A DNA stretch of 64,000 nt, taken from Cyanobacteria bacterium OH_CBrB_359. Its GTDB lineage: Bacteria; Cyanobacteriota; Vampirovibrionia; Gastranaerophilales; Gastranaerophilaceae. The notes beneath the pieces are model-generated. The model was not told where the DNA came from, ran no database searches, and saw only the letters and a list, made by a program, of their open reading frames with translations. Shown here in pieces: positions 27,070 through 35,298 of this stretch; position 1 is the stretch's first letter; each line of letters opens with the position of its first letter. The stretch lies in the NCBI GenBank assembly GCA_023433065.1, contig JAEZET010000003.1, positions 248,001 through 312,000 on the forward strand, written 5' to 3'. Both the position numbers and the translations under genes were made by a program.

Positions 27070-27500
27070 TGGCATATAATTATAATAACAATATTCTACC
27101 TGCTGAAAAAACAATCGCTGTTTTATCGTATTTAAGTTTTGGTTTTGTTGGTTTTATATGGATTGTTTTAGGCGCTTTTTTAAAACAGAATTTAAAACAA
27201 TTTTTAAAATATCACATTTATCAATCAATATTTTTATCAATTCTATTTTTTATAGTTTCGAATTTAATAATTATGGTTCTTAACCTTTTAGGATTTATAC
27301 CTTTTGTTAATGCCATTATTGGCCTATTTGTATTTTATTTAAGTGTTTCTTTATTTTCAATTGGCTCTGTTTATTTTTCAATTATTCAATTGGCGATTTT
27401 GAGCTTTATGATTTATCTTTCTATAGGCGTAATAAAAGGTAAATACACATTTGTTCCTTGGGTTTCAAACATTATTAAATACAATATCGGCAGAGGTTAA
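27069..27500 (+). CDS. Tic20/DUF4870-like inner-membrane protein
   Basis: 143 aa with about four membrane helices. The segment after the first helix, KQFLKYHIYQSIFL, resembles the R/K-F/Y-H-x-x-Q-A/S element of the Tic20/Ycf60 family found in cyanobacteria and plastids; the related DUF4870 family has a similar pattern. The start codon is GTG, sharing its first base with the TPR stop. In plastids Tic20 belongs to a protein import channel; the bacterial role is unclear. Assignment is from the pattern only. It converges on the sigma-factor gene with no gap. Confidence 0.55.
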   Translation: MAYNYNNNILPAEKTIAVLSYLSFGFVGFIWIVLGAFLKQNLKQFLKYHIYQSIFLSILFFIVSNLIIMVLNLLGFIPFVNAIIGLFVFYLSVSLFSIGSVYFSIIQLAILSFMIYLSIGVIKGKYTFVPWVSNIIKYNIGRG

Positions 27501-28154
27501 TTAGTAATCGTAATGCTCTCTTTTATTGAGATATTCTCTTACGTAATTCAGAGAAGCCTGAATAATCCTTGTAATTCTTGAGGAAGAAAGACCAACTTGT
27601 TCTGCTATTTCTTTTACTTGCATATTTCTGTAGAATCTATATTCAACAATTGTTCTGTCTTTTTGTGGCAATGTGGCTATAGCTTCTCTAATTACTCGCC
27701 CTAATTCTGATATTTCAGCTTTTTCATCTGGCATTGCTGAGGTATCTTTAATAAAATCGAAGGGTGAGTCGTTATCTGAAGAGGCCGCAGCTATGCTATC
27801 TATTGATAAAATAGTTTCATAGATAGCTTCCCTGACTTTATTTGGAGAAATTTCATCACCGCTTTGAGGGCTATCTCCTTCTTCCTGAGAATCCGTCTGA
27901 GCGTGTTTCAAAGAATACCATTTATATCTGTTTCTAAGCTCATTTCTGATCGCCCATCTGACAGCGGTAGCAATATATGCATTGTTATATCTGTCAAGTT
28001 GTTCATTGGTTTTACCTTGAATCATTGCTTGAATTGCTATAATTCCAATGCTTACTAATTCTTCATATTCAACCATATGAGAAGGGATTCGCCTTTGTTC
28101 AACTTTTGCGACTTTTTCAATTATTTCAATGTAATCTCGTATCTTTGCGTGCAC
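27501..28154 (-). CDS. FliA/WhiG-like alternative sigma factor
   Basis: 217 aa sigma-70 family protein. Region 2 lies at about 22-85, with AVRWAIRNELRNRYKW as the region 2.3-2.4 helix. A variable acidic linker (about 90-150) follows, then region 4 at about 163-210 with LPQKDRTIVEYRFYRN and the helix-turn-helix EIAEQVGLSSSRITRIIQ. The Ser-Arg-Ile pattern in the recognition helix is of the FliA/WhiG kind. The start is GTG with no clear ribosome site. It follows flhB by 29 bases. In flagellated bacteria such a sigma reads late flagellar genes; here no other flagellar gene is near, so its regulon is open. Confidence 0.85.
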   Translation of the reverse strand: MHAKIRDYIEIIEKVAKVEQRRIPSHMVEYEELVSIGIIAIQAMIQGKTNEQLDRYNNAYIATAVRWAIRNELRNRYKWYSLKHAQTDSQEEGDSPQSGDEISPNKVREAIYETILSIDSIAAASSDNDSPFDFIKDTSAMPDEKAEISELGRVIREAIATLPQKDRTIVEYRFYRNMQVKEIAEQVGLSSSRITRIIQASLNYVREYLNKREHYDY

Positions 28155-28183
28155 TTTATTTACTAAACTATTTATCTACTAAT

Positions 28184-29272
28184 CTATTTTATATTATCAC
28201 TTATATTAACGTTTTTTTGAGGTTTTCGCAAATTATATACAAAAAGTAAAATTTCTGCTACAGCTTTGTACAGCTCGGGAGGGATGAATGCATTCAATTC
28301 TACCATGCGAAATAGTGCTCTTGCAACAGGTGGATTTTCTATAACGGGTATTGCGTGTTTTTTTGCTATATCAATTATTTTTTTTGCAAATAACTCTGTA
28401 CCTTTAGCTATAAGTTTAGGCGATTCCATTTCATCCGGGGCATACTTTACAGCACAGGCTATGTGAGTCGGGTTAGTTACTATAAAATCCGCATTAGGAA
28501 CAGCATCCATCATACTTTGTTGAAGCATTTGTTGTCGTTTTTGTCTCAAGGCCGCTTTAACATGCGGGTCGCCTTCAGAGTTTTTATATTCGTCTTTAAT
28601 CTCTTTAAAAGACATTTTTTGATCCTGCATAAATTTCCATCTTGTCATACCGTAATCTGCTGCTGCAATTATCAAAAAGGCAATCCCTGCTTTTGTTATG
28701 AAGTCAACTATTAATTTTCCGAATTCAATCATAATTGCAAAATTATTGTCCATTGATGCTAGTCCCAGGATTGTTTCAAGGTGAGCCGTATATACAATCC
28801 AGCCGATAATGCCCAGTATTACTACTTTAACAATATTTTTTACAAGTTCAAAAAGAGTTTTAACCGACATTAAGTTCTTAAAGTATTTTGTAGGATTCAA
28901 TTTATCCAGCTTAGGCGACAGCGGGGTAGTCGTGACTAAAGGCCCGACTTGAATTAAATCACCTACAATCGCAATAAAAAATGCCATAAAAAGAATCGGA
29001 GCGATTATAAGTATTGTAGGAATTAATGTTATTAAAAGAATATAACCGTATCCGATTTTCTCGAGCTGTTGATTCGGTATTTGTTCATAAATAAGAACAA
29101 AAAGTCTTGTTATTTGATCCCATATAAACGGCGACATTTTATAAATCGCAATGCACATAAATAAAAGCGCAATTGCATTAGAAAAATCTTTTGATTTTAC
29201 TACCTGACCTTCTTTTCTTGCTTTTTGCAGTTTTTGGTGGGTTGCTTCAAACTGCTTGTCTTCATCACCCAT
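28184..29272 (-). CDS. flhB: FlhB-type export switch protein
   Basis: 362 aa, normal FlhB length. A charged N-terminus (EATHQKLQKARKEGQ) and four membrane helices (about 31-50, 75-105, 140-165 and 185-207) lead into the cytoplasmic domain. The autocleavage motif NPTH is intact at 267-270, and the linker helix NSEGDPHVKAALRQKRQ is of the flagellar rather than injectisome kind. FlhB sets substrate specificity of type III export. The neighbours are apt and maf upstream and a FliA-like sigma downstream. No other export gene is in the window, so whether a full flagellum or another machine is present cannot be told. Confidence 0.93.
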   Translation of the reverse strand: MGDEDKQFEATHQKLQKARKEGQVVKSKDFSNAIALLFMCIAIYKMSPFIWDQITRLFVLIYEQIPNQQLEKIGYGYILLITLIPTILIIAPILFMAFFIAIVGDLIQVGPLVTTTPLSPKLDKLNPTKYFKNLMSVKTLFELVKNIVKVVILGIIGWIVYTAHLETILGLASMDNNFAIMIEFGKLIVDFITKAGIAFLIIAAADYGMTRWKFMQDQKMSFKEIKDEYKNSEGDPHVKAALRQKRQQMLQQSMMDAVPNADFIVTNPTHIACAVKYAPDEMESPKLIAKGTELFAKKIIDIAKKHAIPVIENPPVARALFRMVELNAFIPPELYKAVAEILLFVYNLRKPQKNVNISDNIK

Positions 29273-29302
29273 AGTGCCTTAATCCGATTATGAATTCTTT
29301 AA

Positions 29303-29827
29303 TTAATATTTTATCATTGAAATTATTTCGACATCTTCAGGCAACTTGCTTCTGCCGTTAAGTTCTGCCAATTCTATTACAAACGCAATTGCAGTGATAT
29401 TAGCACCTGTCTTAGAAATTAATTTACAAGCAGCAGATACAGTTCCCCCTGTTGCAAGCAAATCATCTATAATAAGAACATTTTTCCCCTTCTCAATTGC
29501 ATCTTTGTGAATCTGGACCATATCAGTACCATATTCGAGTTTGTATTCTTGACTAATTGTCTCAGCAGGTAGTTTACCGGGTTTTCTTATTAATATAAAG
29601 CCCGCTCCCAGGTTATATGCAAGAATTGAGCCAAATATAAATCCTCTTGATTCAATAGCAGCAACATAGTCTATATTTTGGTCTTTAAACTTGTCTGTTA
29701 AATAATTTATAATCAGTCTTAAAGTTTCTCCGTCCTTTACTGCTGTTGTGATATCTTTAAATACTATCCCTTTTACGGGAAAATCCAATACATCCCTGAT
29801 TTTGTCTTTGACCAATTGTTCTATCAT
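29303..29827 (-). CDS. apt: adenine phosphoribosyltransferase
   Basis: 174 aa, standard Apt length. Seen: FPVKGIVFKDITT near 17-29, the ESRGFIFG motif near 59-66, and the PRPP-binding loop VLIIDDLLATGGT near 117-129. The enzyme salvages adenine to AMP with PRPP in the cytoplasm. It is the third gene of a minus-strand group (81-aa protein, maf, apt, flhB, sigma) with gaps of about 30 bases throughout. That placement looks like a housekeeping gene in a shared transcript rather than a functional link to FlhB. Confidence 0.95.
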   Translation of the reverse strand: MIEQLVKDKIRDVLDFPVKGIVFKDITTAVKDGETLRLIINYLTDKFKDQNIDYVAAIESRGFIFGSILAYNLGAGFILIRKPGKLPAETISQEYKLEYGTDMVQIHKDAIEKGKNVLIIDDLLATGGTVSAACKLISKTGANITAIAFVIELAELNGRSKLPEDVEIISMIKY

Positions 29828-29860
29828 TACACACTCCCTGTTACTATTAATAATATTTTA

Positions 29861-30442
29861 CTATAAATCACTTTTAAAATTTAGTTTTTTAAAAAGTCTT
29901 AATAGAGTTTTACTTGGTAAGCCAATAATATTGTCAAATTCTCCCGTAATGTTTTTTACAAAATAATCAGGCAGCTCTTGTATACCATATGCTCCAGCTT
30001 TATCCAGCGGTTTAAAATTATTTATGTAATCCAGCAAATCATTTTCTTTAAGCGTATTAAAACATACATAACTGGTTGTAGATTCAATAATATGAGATTG
30101 GATTTTAGTATCAATAATTGATATAGCTGTTACAACTTTATGCTCTTTTCCGTTAAGTAGTTTAAGCATGTGAAATGCATCATTATTTGTTTTGGGCTTG
30201 CCCAGTATCATTTCTTCCAAAACAACCATTGTGTCAGCTCCTATTATCAGAGCGGATTCATTTGTTTTTTTTGCAACAGAAAGAGCCTTATTATAGGCGA
30301 AAGACTCAATTAGTTCATAAGTGAATTTTTCATCTGTAACCTCTTCTGAAAAATCAGGGGTAACGATTTTAAATTCTATTCCTAAGTCATCTAGAATAGT
30401 TTTTCTTCTTGGTGATGTTGAAGCTAAAATTATTTTTTTCAT
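29861..30442 (-). CDS. maf: Maf-family nucleotide pyrophosphatase
   Basis: 193 aa Maf/YhdE-type protein. The N-terminal signature IILASTSPRRKTIL is at 3-16, the metal-binding ADTMVV segment is near 69-74, LGKPKTNNDA is near 79-88, and DKAGAYGIQ is near 143-151. Maf enzymes remove pyrophosphate from dTTP/UTP or modified nucleotides and are linked to septum control in Bacillus. The substrate subtype is not clear. A 13-bp inverted repeat ends just 8 bases upstream of the ATG and no ribosome site is visible, so translation may be reached by coupling or by melting of the hairpin. Confidence 0.92.
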   Translation of the reverse strand: MKKIILASTSPRRKTILDDLGIEFKIVTPDFSEEVTDEKFTYELIESFAYNKALSVAKKTNESALIIGADTMVVLEEMILGKPKTNNDAFHMLKLLNGKEHKVVTAISIIDTKIQSHIIESTTSYVCFNTLKENDLLDYINNFKPLDKAGAYGIQELPDYFVKNITGEFDNIIGLPSKTLLRLFKKLNFKSDL

Positions 30443-30449
30443 GCAATTT

Positions 30450-30482
30450 AAATGTAATTAATTGTTCTTATTAATTACATTT
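30450..30482 (-). terminator. 13-bp inverted repeat before maf
   Basis: AAATGTAATTAAT (30450-30462) pairs perfectly with ATTAATTACATTT (30470-30482) around a 7-base loop. On the minus strand it follows the 81-aa gene by 28 bases and ends 8 bases before the maf ATG. The stem is AT-only apart from one G-C pair, and the downstream tract (AAATT) is a poor T-run. It may be a weak terminator, an RNA processing site, or a hairpin that limits maf translation. Confidence 0.4.
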
Positions 30483-30509
30483 TAATGCATCAAATATAAA
30501 ATACCAGAC

Positions 30510-30755
30510 TTATCTTGCAGGATATGGGCGTTTCTTAACTTTATATATAGCACATTTTGCATTTATTTCTGAGCAAGCATCTTTTAACTTTTGATTTAGT
30601 ATTAACATATTTCTATGCATAGTTGCGTAATCATTCATTGATTCGAGCATTTTAGTTGAATCAACCAACTTACTCATTGTGGGATTATCAACTTTTTCTG
30701 TTGCATATTTTCTAACAAGCAATTCATCAATTCTATCTTTAGGTCCAACTCCCAT
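30510..30755 (-). CDS. unknown small helical protein with shared upstream box
   Basis: 81 aa, family not recognised. Two predicted amphipathic helices (about 5-20 and 27-68) are followed by a basic tail ending KKRPYPAR; the two Cys are at 60 and 67. No signal peptide. An upstream element, TTTATATAAATACGAGG, lies about 25-42 bases before the ATG and is nearly identical to the one before the coiled-coil gene at 47.4 kb. It heads the group maf-apt-flhB-sigma, so it may be an accessory or substrate of a FlhB-containing export system, but that is only context. The ribosome site is AAGGGA. Confidence 0.7.
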   Translation of the reverse strand: MGVGPKDRIDELLVRKYATEKVDNPTMSKLVDSTKMLESMNDYATMHRNMLILNQKLKDACSEINAKCAIYKVKKRPYPAR

Positions 30756-30780
30756 GATTTATATTCCCTTAATTTTAGTC

Positions 30781-30797
30781 CCTCGTATTTATATAAA
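30781..30797 (-). promoter_or_regulatory. shared upstream box, copy A
   Basis: On the minus strand this reads TTTATATAAATACGAGG. The 12-base core ends 30 bases before the start codon of the 81-aa gene. It differs from copy B (47381-47397) at one of 17 positions. It may be a -10 region with an extended downstream part, or a regulator site. No matching -35 is obvious. Confidence 0.5.
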
Positions 30798-30895
30798 GTT
30801 TTTTTTTCTATGAAAATTGCCTTTTTGTTTACTTTATTGTAAAGATGTTTTACATTATTAGTAAAGGTAGTTAGAGTATTTACATATTAATAAGT

Positions 30896-31657
30896 ATGGA
30901 AAAGAATTTTGATAACATTCTATATATTACAGGTGGTGGTGGACTAAGCCCCAAATGTATTAATATCTCGACTCTTGCAGCGATTTTGGTTAGTTCTTTA
31001 GGCGTTAGAGTATTTAAGCACATTTCATATTCTTCTAATAAAAAATGTTCAAGCGCCCTACTGCTCGAAGAGTTGGGAATAAAAGTTTCACGTTCATTAA
31101 ATGAAATAGAAGAAAATTTTTATTCAGACGGAATAGTTTTCATAGACGCAATTCCAGAGCTTATATTAGATAATATGTGCCCGTTTTTGGCTCCGCCAAA
31201 TAAAACAGTGAGATTTATCGGTGCCAATAACCCTGAAAATGCAATGAAATATATCTTTGAGCTTAGAGCAAGAAAATATCTTAAAACAATGATAGTTTCT
31301 CCTTATGATAACAATTATGATGAGGCTTCAATTTGTGGAAATAGTCAGATTTTTGAATATAATGCAGAGAAAATCAGTAATTACATCATTAATCCCAAAG
31401 ACTTAGGCCTAACTATCGCTGAAGATATTCATGTTACAGGTGCTACTCCTGTGTATAATGCCGGATTAGCAGAAAAAATTTTTTCAAATCAGCTCAAAGA
31501 TGCTAAATTAGATGTAATTGTTTTAAATGCTGGTATAATGTTGTATATACTAGGAATAACAAATAGTATTAAGCATGGGATTATTCAGGCTTACAAGCTT
31601 GTTGAAAGTTCTCAGGCTTTTAATAAATTCAACAACTTGAGAGGGAATAAAAATTAA
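30896..31657 (+). CDS. divergent, N-terminally short anthranilate phosphoribosyltransferase (TrpD)-like protein
   Basis: 253 aa, against roughly 340 in TrpD. Order and spacing match the TrpD catalytic domain: a Gly-rich GGGGLSPKCINISTLAAILV block at 13-32 in place of GTGGD...NISTLSA, a KH in VRVFKH with no following GNR, CSSALLLEELGI for the GSADVLEALGV block, YDEASICGN keeping the metal-binding Asp-Glu, and VIVLNAGIMLYILG near the C-terminus. The usual N-terminal helical domain is missing and the PRPP/anthranilate loops are changed, so the ordinary TrpD reaction is doubtful. The stop overlaps the start of a radical SAM gene (TAATG). Substrate unknown; a new phosphoribosyl transfer is possible. 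Confidence 0.65.
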   Translation: MEKNFDNILYITGGGGLSPKCINISTLAAILVSSLGVRVFKHISYSSNKKCSSALLLEELGIKVSRSLNEIEENFYSDGIVFIDAIPELILDNMCPFLAPPNKTVRFIGANNPENAMKYIFELRARKYLKTMIVSPYDNNYDEASICGNSQIFEYNAEKISNYIINPKDLGLTIAEDIHVTGATPVYNAGLAEKIFSNQLKDAKLDVIVLNAGIMLYILGITNSIKHGIIQAYKLVESSQAFNKFNNLRGNKN

Positions 31658-32730
31658 TGAATTATTCAAATTTATTTGACTTAGCACGGGACTTATACGG
31701 TTACTTATCATATACAAAGTCAGGTAAAGCTGTTATGCCTTTGCGTTATGTATTAGAATTGACATATAAATGTAACTTGCAATGCCCCTATTGCTATGTA
31801 GGAGACAGCAGGACTAAGGATGAAATGAATAAAGAAGAATGGTTTAAAATTATTGAGCAAATCCCATTCTTTGGCTTTATTACGCTTCTAGGCGGTGAAC
31901 CATTAATAAATAAAAACTTTATAGAAATATTTGAAAAATCTTCAAAGCAGGTTATGGGAAAAGTAAATGTGATCTCTAATGGTGTTTTATTGACTGATGA
32001 AGTTATTAATTCATTTATAAAGAATAATCTATTATTGCTTTCAGTCTCTTTGGACGGTTATGGAGAAACTCACAATAGAAATAGATGTAAAGCCGACATT
32101 TTTGATAAAATAATTACAAACCTTGATAATCTTCAGTCTCGTAAAGCGAAAAAGCTTCCGATGATTGATGTTAAGACAATTGTTCTTGAGAATAATTTGG
32201 ATGATATCCCAAAATTATACAGGCTATCTTCTGATATGGGATTTAAATTCTTTTCTGTAGGTTTTAAAAGGAATAATCATTTAAAACAAAATTCTTGTTT
32301 AAGAGAGACATTCGGTGAAGAATTTTATGCAGTTGAATATCCTTTAGAACCGTATTTTGATATGGAGCATTTTAAAGAAGTGTATAAGGAATTGGAATCA
32401 ATTGCCAAAACATCAAAAACAACTTTACGATGGGCTCCTAAATTCAAATCAACAGGTGTTATAGATAGCATTGAGCAATATTTCAATTTTACCAATAAAG
32501 ATGTAAATGAAATATACAAACCTTGTTTGCATCCGTTTTCGAATTTATACATAACTCCAGAGGGTAATTTATATCCCTGTTTATCTTATAAAACAGGAAA
32601 TGTAAGAAATTCCAAAATTAAAGATGTTATAAATGCCCCCGATTTTCGTTGTTTCAGAAAAAATTTGAGGGCATCTAAACTCTTTAATTCTTGTCAATTA
32701 TGTTGTGAAGCTGTTCCTAAAAACCAATAA
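31657..32730 (+). CDS. radical SAM/SPASM-type protein
   Basis: 357 aa. The SAM-cleaving [4Fe-4S] motif C39-x3-C43-x2-C46 (YKCNLQCPYCYV) is followed by GGEP near 85 and the TIM-barrel core. The C-terminus has a SPASM-like set: C in PCLHPF, G-x4-C in EGNLYPC, then C in DFRCF and CQLCC. Some cysteines of the full seven-Cys SPASM pattern are hard to place, so it may be a reduced (Twitch-like) form. Such enzymes modify peptides or proteins. It is translationally coupled (ribosome site GAGGG) to the TrpD-like gene upstream. No obvious precursor peptide is nearby. Its end overlaps the convergent ald gene by 14 bases. Confidence 0.85.
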   Translation: MNYSNLFDLARDLYGYLSYTKSGKAVMPLRYVLELTYKCNLQCPYCYVGDSRTKDEMNKEEWFKIIEQIPFFGFITLLGGEPLINKNFIEIFEKSSKQVMGKVNVISNGVLLTDEVINSFIKNNLLLLSVSLDGYGETHNRNRCKADIFDKIITNLDNLQSRKAKKLPMIDVKTIVLENNLDDIPKLYRLSSDMGFKFFSVGFKRNNHLKQNSCLRETFGEEFYAVEYPLEPYFDMEHFKEVYKELESIAKTSKTTLRWAPKFKSTGVIDSIEQYFNFTNKDVNEIYKPCLHPFSNLYITPEGNLYPCLSYKTGNVRNSKIKDVINAPDFRCFRKNLRASKLFNSCQLCCEAVPKNQ

Positions 32731-33838
32731 GCATAGGAAGTTCTGAGTATTTTAATTCCAAAGACTCAGCAACTGCTTCGTTAGTAAGCTTTCCGTTATA
32801 GGTATTTACCCCTTTAGCCAATGCATTACAAGATTTAACCGCTTCAAGTACTCCTGAATTTGCAAGGTTAAGCAAATAACTTAGAGTAGCATTTGTGAGC
32901 GCTATAGTTGAAGTTCTAGCAACGGCTCCCGGAATATTTGCAACACTGTAATGGATTACACCATATTTTTCAAAAGTAGGATTATCATGAGTTGTAATCC
33001 TGTCCATTGTTTCGACAATTCCGCCCTGGTCAATTGCTACATCAACAATAACAGAACCTTTTGGCATATTTTTAACCATATTTTCCGTAATCAAGTGAGG
33101 TGCTTTTTTGCCTGGAATTAGCACTGCACCGATTAAAACATCAGCTTTTTGAGATAAGTTAGCTAAATTGTATGAATTGGACATATATGTTTTAATTCTT
33201 GAGCCAAAAATGTCTTCAGCATGTCTTAGTTTGCTCAAACAAATATCTAATATACTTACATCTGCCCCCATACCTATAGCTATTTTAGCAGCATTTAAAC
33301 CGACTATGCCTGCACCTACAATTACAACTCTTGCTGGAGCAACACCTGCAACACCTCCTAATAAGATGCCTGAGCCGCCGTTATGTTTCTCTAAAATATT
33401 TGCTGCAATTTGAACCGACATTTTGCCTGCAACTTCACTCATAGGTAAAAGGAGAGGTAATTGTCCATCTTCAGTTTGTATTGTTTCATAGGCAATTGAT
33501 GTAATTTTCTTTTCCAAAAGTATTTTTGTCAGTTCCTTATCAACCGCTAAGTGGAAATAGGTAAATAATGTTTGACCTTCTTTTAATAAGGCATATTCAG
33601 AATGTTGAGGTTCTTTAACTTTTACAATTATATCGGATTTCGAATAAACTTCTTCTATAGTAGGCAATATAGTTGCACCTTGCTCAATGTATTGCTCATC
33701 AGTAAAACCGCTATTAATGCCTGCTCCTTTTTGTATAAATACTACATGCGAATTTGATACTAGAGTATTAACGCCAGCAGGTGTAAGCGCAACTCTATTT
33801 TCATTGTTTTTAATTTCTTTTGGTACACCAACTATCAT
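32717..33838 (-). CDS. ald: alanine dehydrogenase
   Basis: 373 aa, the usual length. Seen: the N-terminal VGVPKEIKNNENRVALTP block at 3-20, KVKEPQ at about 72-77, catalytic His in YFHLAVDKELT near 95, the NAD-binding GAGIVGLNAAK near 173-183, and the late MVKNMPKGSVIVDVAIDQGG block. It interconverts L-alanine and pyruvate with ammonia and NAD(H), linking nitrogen to central carbon. It is in a minus-strand pair with pyrF (11-base gap); no metabolic reason for the pairing is clear. The terminal codons overlap the radical SAM gene. Confidence 0.96.
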   Translation of the reverse strand: MIVGVPKEIKNNENRVALTPAGVNTLVSNSHVVFIQKGAGINSGFTDEQYIEQGATILPTIEEVYSKSDIIVKVKEPQHSEYALLKEGQTLFTYFHLAVDKELTKILLEKKITSIAYETIQTEDGQLPLLLPMSEVAGKMSVQIAANILEKHNGGSGILLGGVAGVAPARVVIVGAGIVGLNAAKIAIGMGADVSILDICLSKLRHAEDIFGSRIKTYMSNSYNLANLSQKADVLIGAVLIPGKKAPHLITENMVKNMPKGSVIVDVAIDQGGIVETMDRITTHDNPTFEKYGVIHYSVANIPGAVARTSTIALTNATLSYLLNLANSGVLEAVKSCNALAKGVNTYNGKLTNEAVAESLELKYSELPMLIGF

Positions 33839-33849
33839 AATTTTCCTCC

Positions 33850-34608
33850 TTAAAAAGTACTTTTTTGAGCTATGGCATCTTCTATTTCATTGATAATCAA
33901 TTTAGCTGCAGCAACCGGATCATCTGATGCAGTTATCGGGCGTCCTATTACCATATAGTCTACACCGGCAAGTATCGCATCTGATGGTGATACCACACGG
34001 ATTTGGTCGTTGACTACTGACCAGGTTGGTCTTATTGCAGGGCACATAATTATAAAATCTTCACCAGCTTCTTGTCTTATGCGTCTTGCATCTGTGGCAG
34101 AGGCCACTACTCCGCTTATTCCTGATTCTTTTGCAATTTTTGCAAGATGTAAAACATATTCATCAATATTGATTTTTACGCTTAATTCTTCTGTAAGAGT
34201 TCTTTGTCCAAAGCTTGAGAGTAATGTAACTCCCAGGATTGTTGGAGTTGGTATATCTAATTTTTTTGCTGTTTCTTTACATAATTTAACGGTGGTCGAA
34301 ATCATTTTTGAGCCACCATTGATATTAATATTAAAAAAATCAACTCCATTTTTCATCAAGTTTGCGCAAGCTTTTGCGACAGTATTTGGAATGTCTTGAA
34401 ATTTGCCATCAAAAAAAACTTTTGCATTATGTTTTTTGATAACTTCAACAGCTTGAAGACCGCAAGATGTATAAAGTTGTAAACCAACTTTAAAATAACC
34501 CACATAATCTTTTAACATGAGAGTATATTTTTCGACTTCTTCAAGTGTATCTACATCTAATGCCAAAACAATTCTGTCTTTTGGCTCTATAGGTTTATTT
34601 ATGGTCAT
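33850..34608 (-). CDS. pyrF: orotidine 5'-phosphate decarboxylase
   Basis: 252 aa TIM-barrel OMP decarboxylase. Seen: LALDVDTLEEV near 14-24, FKVGLQLYTS near 39-48, and the catalytic DGKFQDIPNTV near 67-77 (Asp-x-Lys-x2-Asp, all present). The later CPAIRPTW and GRPI phosphate-binding segments are near 190 and 225. It makes UMP, the last step of pyrimidine synthesis. The C-terminus is slightly longer than the usual 230-240 aa. It is transcribed together with ald; no other pyr gene is in the window. Confidence 0.95.
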   Translation of the reverse strand: MTINKPIEPKDRIVLALDVDTLEEVEKYTLMLKDYVGYFKVGLQLYTSCGLQAVEVIKKHNAKVFFDGKFQDIPNTVAKACANLMKNGVDFFNININGGSKMISTTVKLCKETAKKLDIPTPTILGVTLLSSFGQRTLTEELSVKINIDEYVLHLAKIAKESGISGVVASATDARRIRQEAGEDFIIMCPAIRPTWSVVNDQIRVVSPSDAILAGVDYMVIGRPITASDDPVAAAKLIINEIEDAIAQKSTF

Positions 34609-34677
34609 AATAATCCTAATCTATTTGCAGGATTATTCTAACACTATCAGCATAAGGAAGCAAGAACATTTTAAGAT

Positions 34678-35028
34678 TTATTTAAAGCATTCATTAATAA
34701 ATGCATCAGTCTGCGCACATGCTTCTTCGTAAGCATTGGGATGACCTTCTTTAAGGAGTTGCCCAAAAGAAATTTCAAAGAAATCATTAGCTGCATTAAT
34801 TGCTTGTGGATTAGCTAATGCGAATTTAATATCATTCTCTAAATTATCACCTTTAACTAAAGAGCGACCTGCAACTTCTGCAGATTGAGGCAGTTTTTGA
34901 TTTGTATTGCATTTTTCTTGCTTTCCCTCAAAAGAAGGAGAGTTATTGGTAACTTTTTCTTGAGAAACTTTATCTGTGTGTTTGCTAGTGTCGCCTGATA
35001 TTTTTGGTATGTTATTAATTTCAGACAT
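34678..35028 (-). CDS. unknown protein with Asn/Ser-rich N-terminus and FEG motif
   Basis: 116 aa, family not recognised. The first half is polar and probably disordered, rich in Asn, Ser, Lys and Thr, and holds SPSFEG at 30-35. The second half is helical (about 55-116) and acidic, with three Cys. The polar leader ending in an F-x-G motif resembles the N-termini of the unknown genes at 41, 42-43 and 62 kb. No signal peptide. The ribosome site GGAG lies 6 bases before the ATG. It stands alone between pyrF and a 270-base intergenic stretch. Confidence 0.6.
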   Translation of the reverse strand: MSEINNIPKISGDTSKHTDKVSQEKVTNNSPSFEGKQEKCNTNQKLPQSAEVAGRSLVKGDNLENDIKFALANPQAINAANDFFEISFGQLLKEGHPNAYEEACAQTDAFINECFK

Positions 35029-35298
35029 TTTTATCTCCGTGTTTATTTAACTGATCTTTTATATTAAAACCTAAAGTTAATTTTTTTTGCTAGTTTATTC
35101 AAAAAATATATACTTTATTATACAACAACAAATTTTTGAATAACTGTGATTCAATTATATCAGTAATTAATAGTATTTTTTATACTTAACAAAACTTAAT
35201 ATTTCTACTGATTAATATATATTATTTATAACCTTCTACTTTAAATTCAGTAAAATTTTGCTATTTTCTTTTAGCTTAAAGCAGATTATAATATAGAT

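Noticed and set aside
30896..31657. Calling the TrpD-like gene trpD outright
   Set aside because: The GTGGD and KHGNR loops are changed, the N-terminal domain is absent and no other trp gene is near.
34010..34399. 129-codon open frame antisense to pyrF
   Set aside because: Shadow of a clearly conserved gene.
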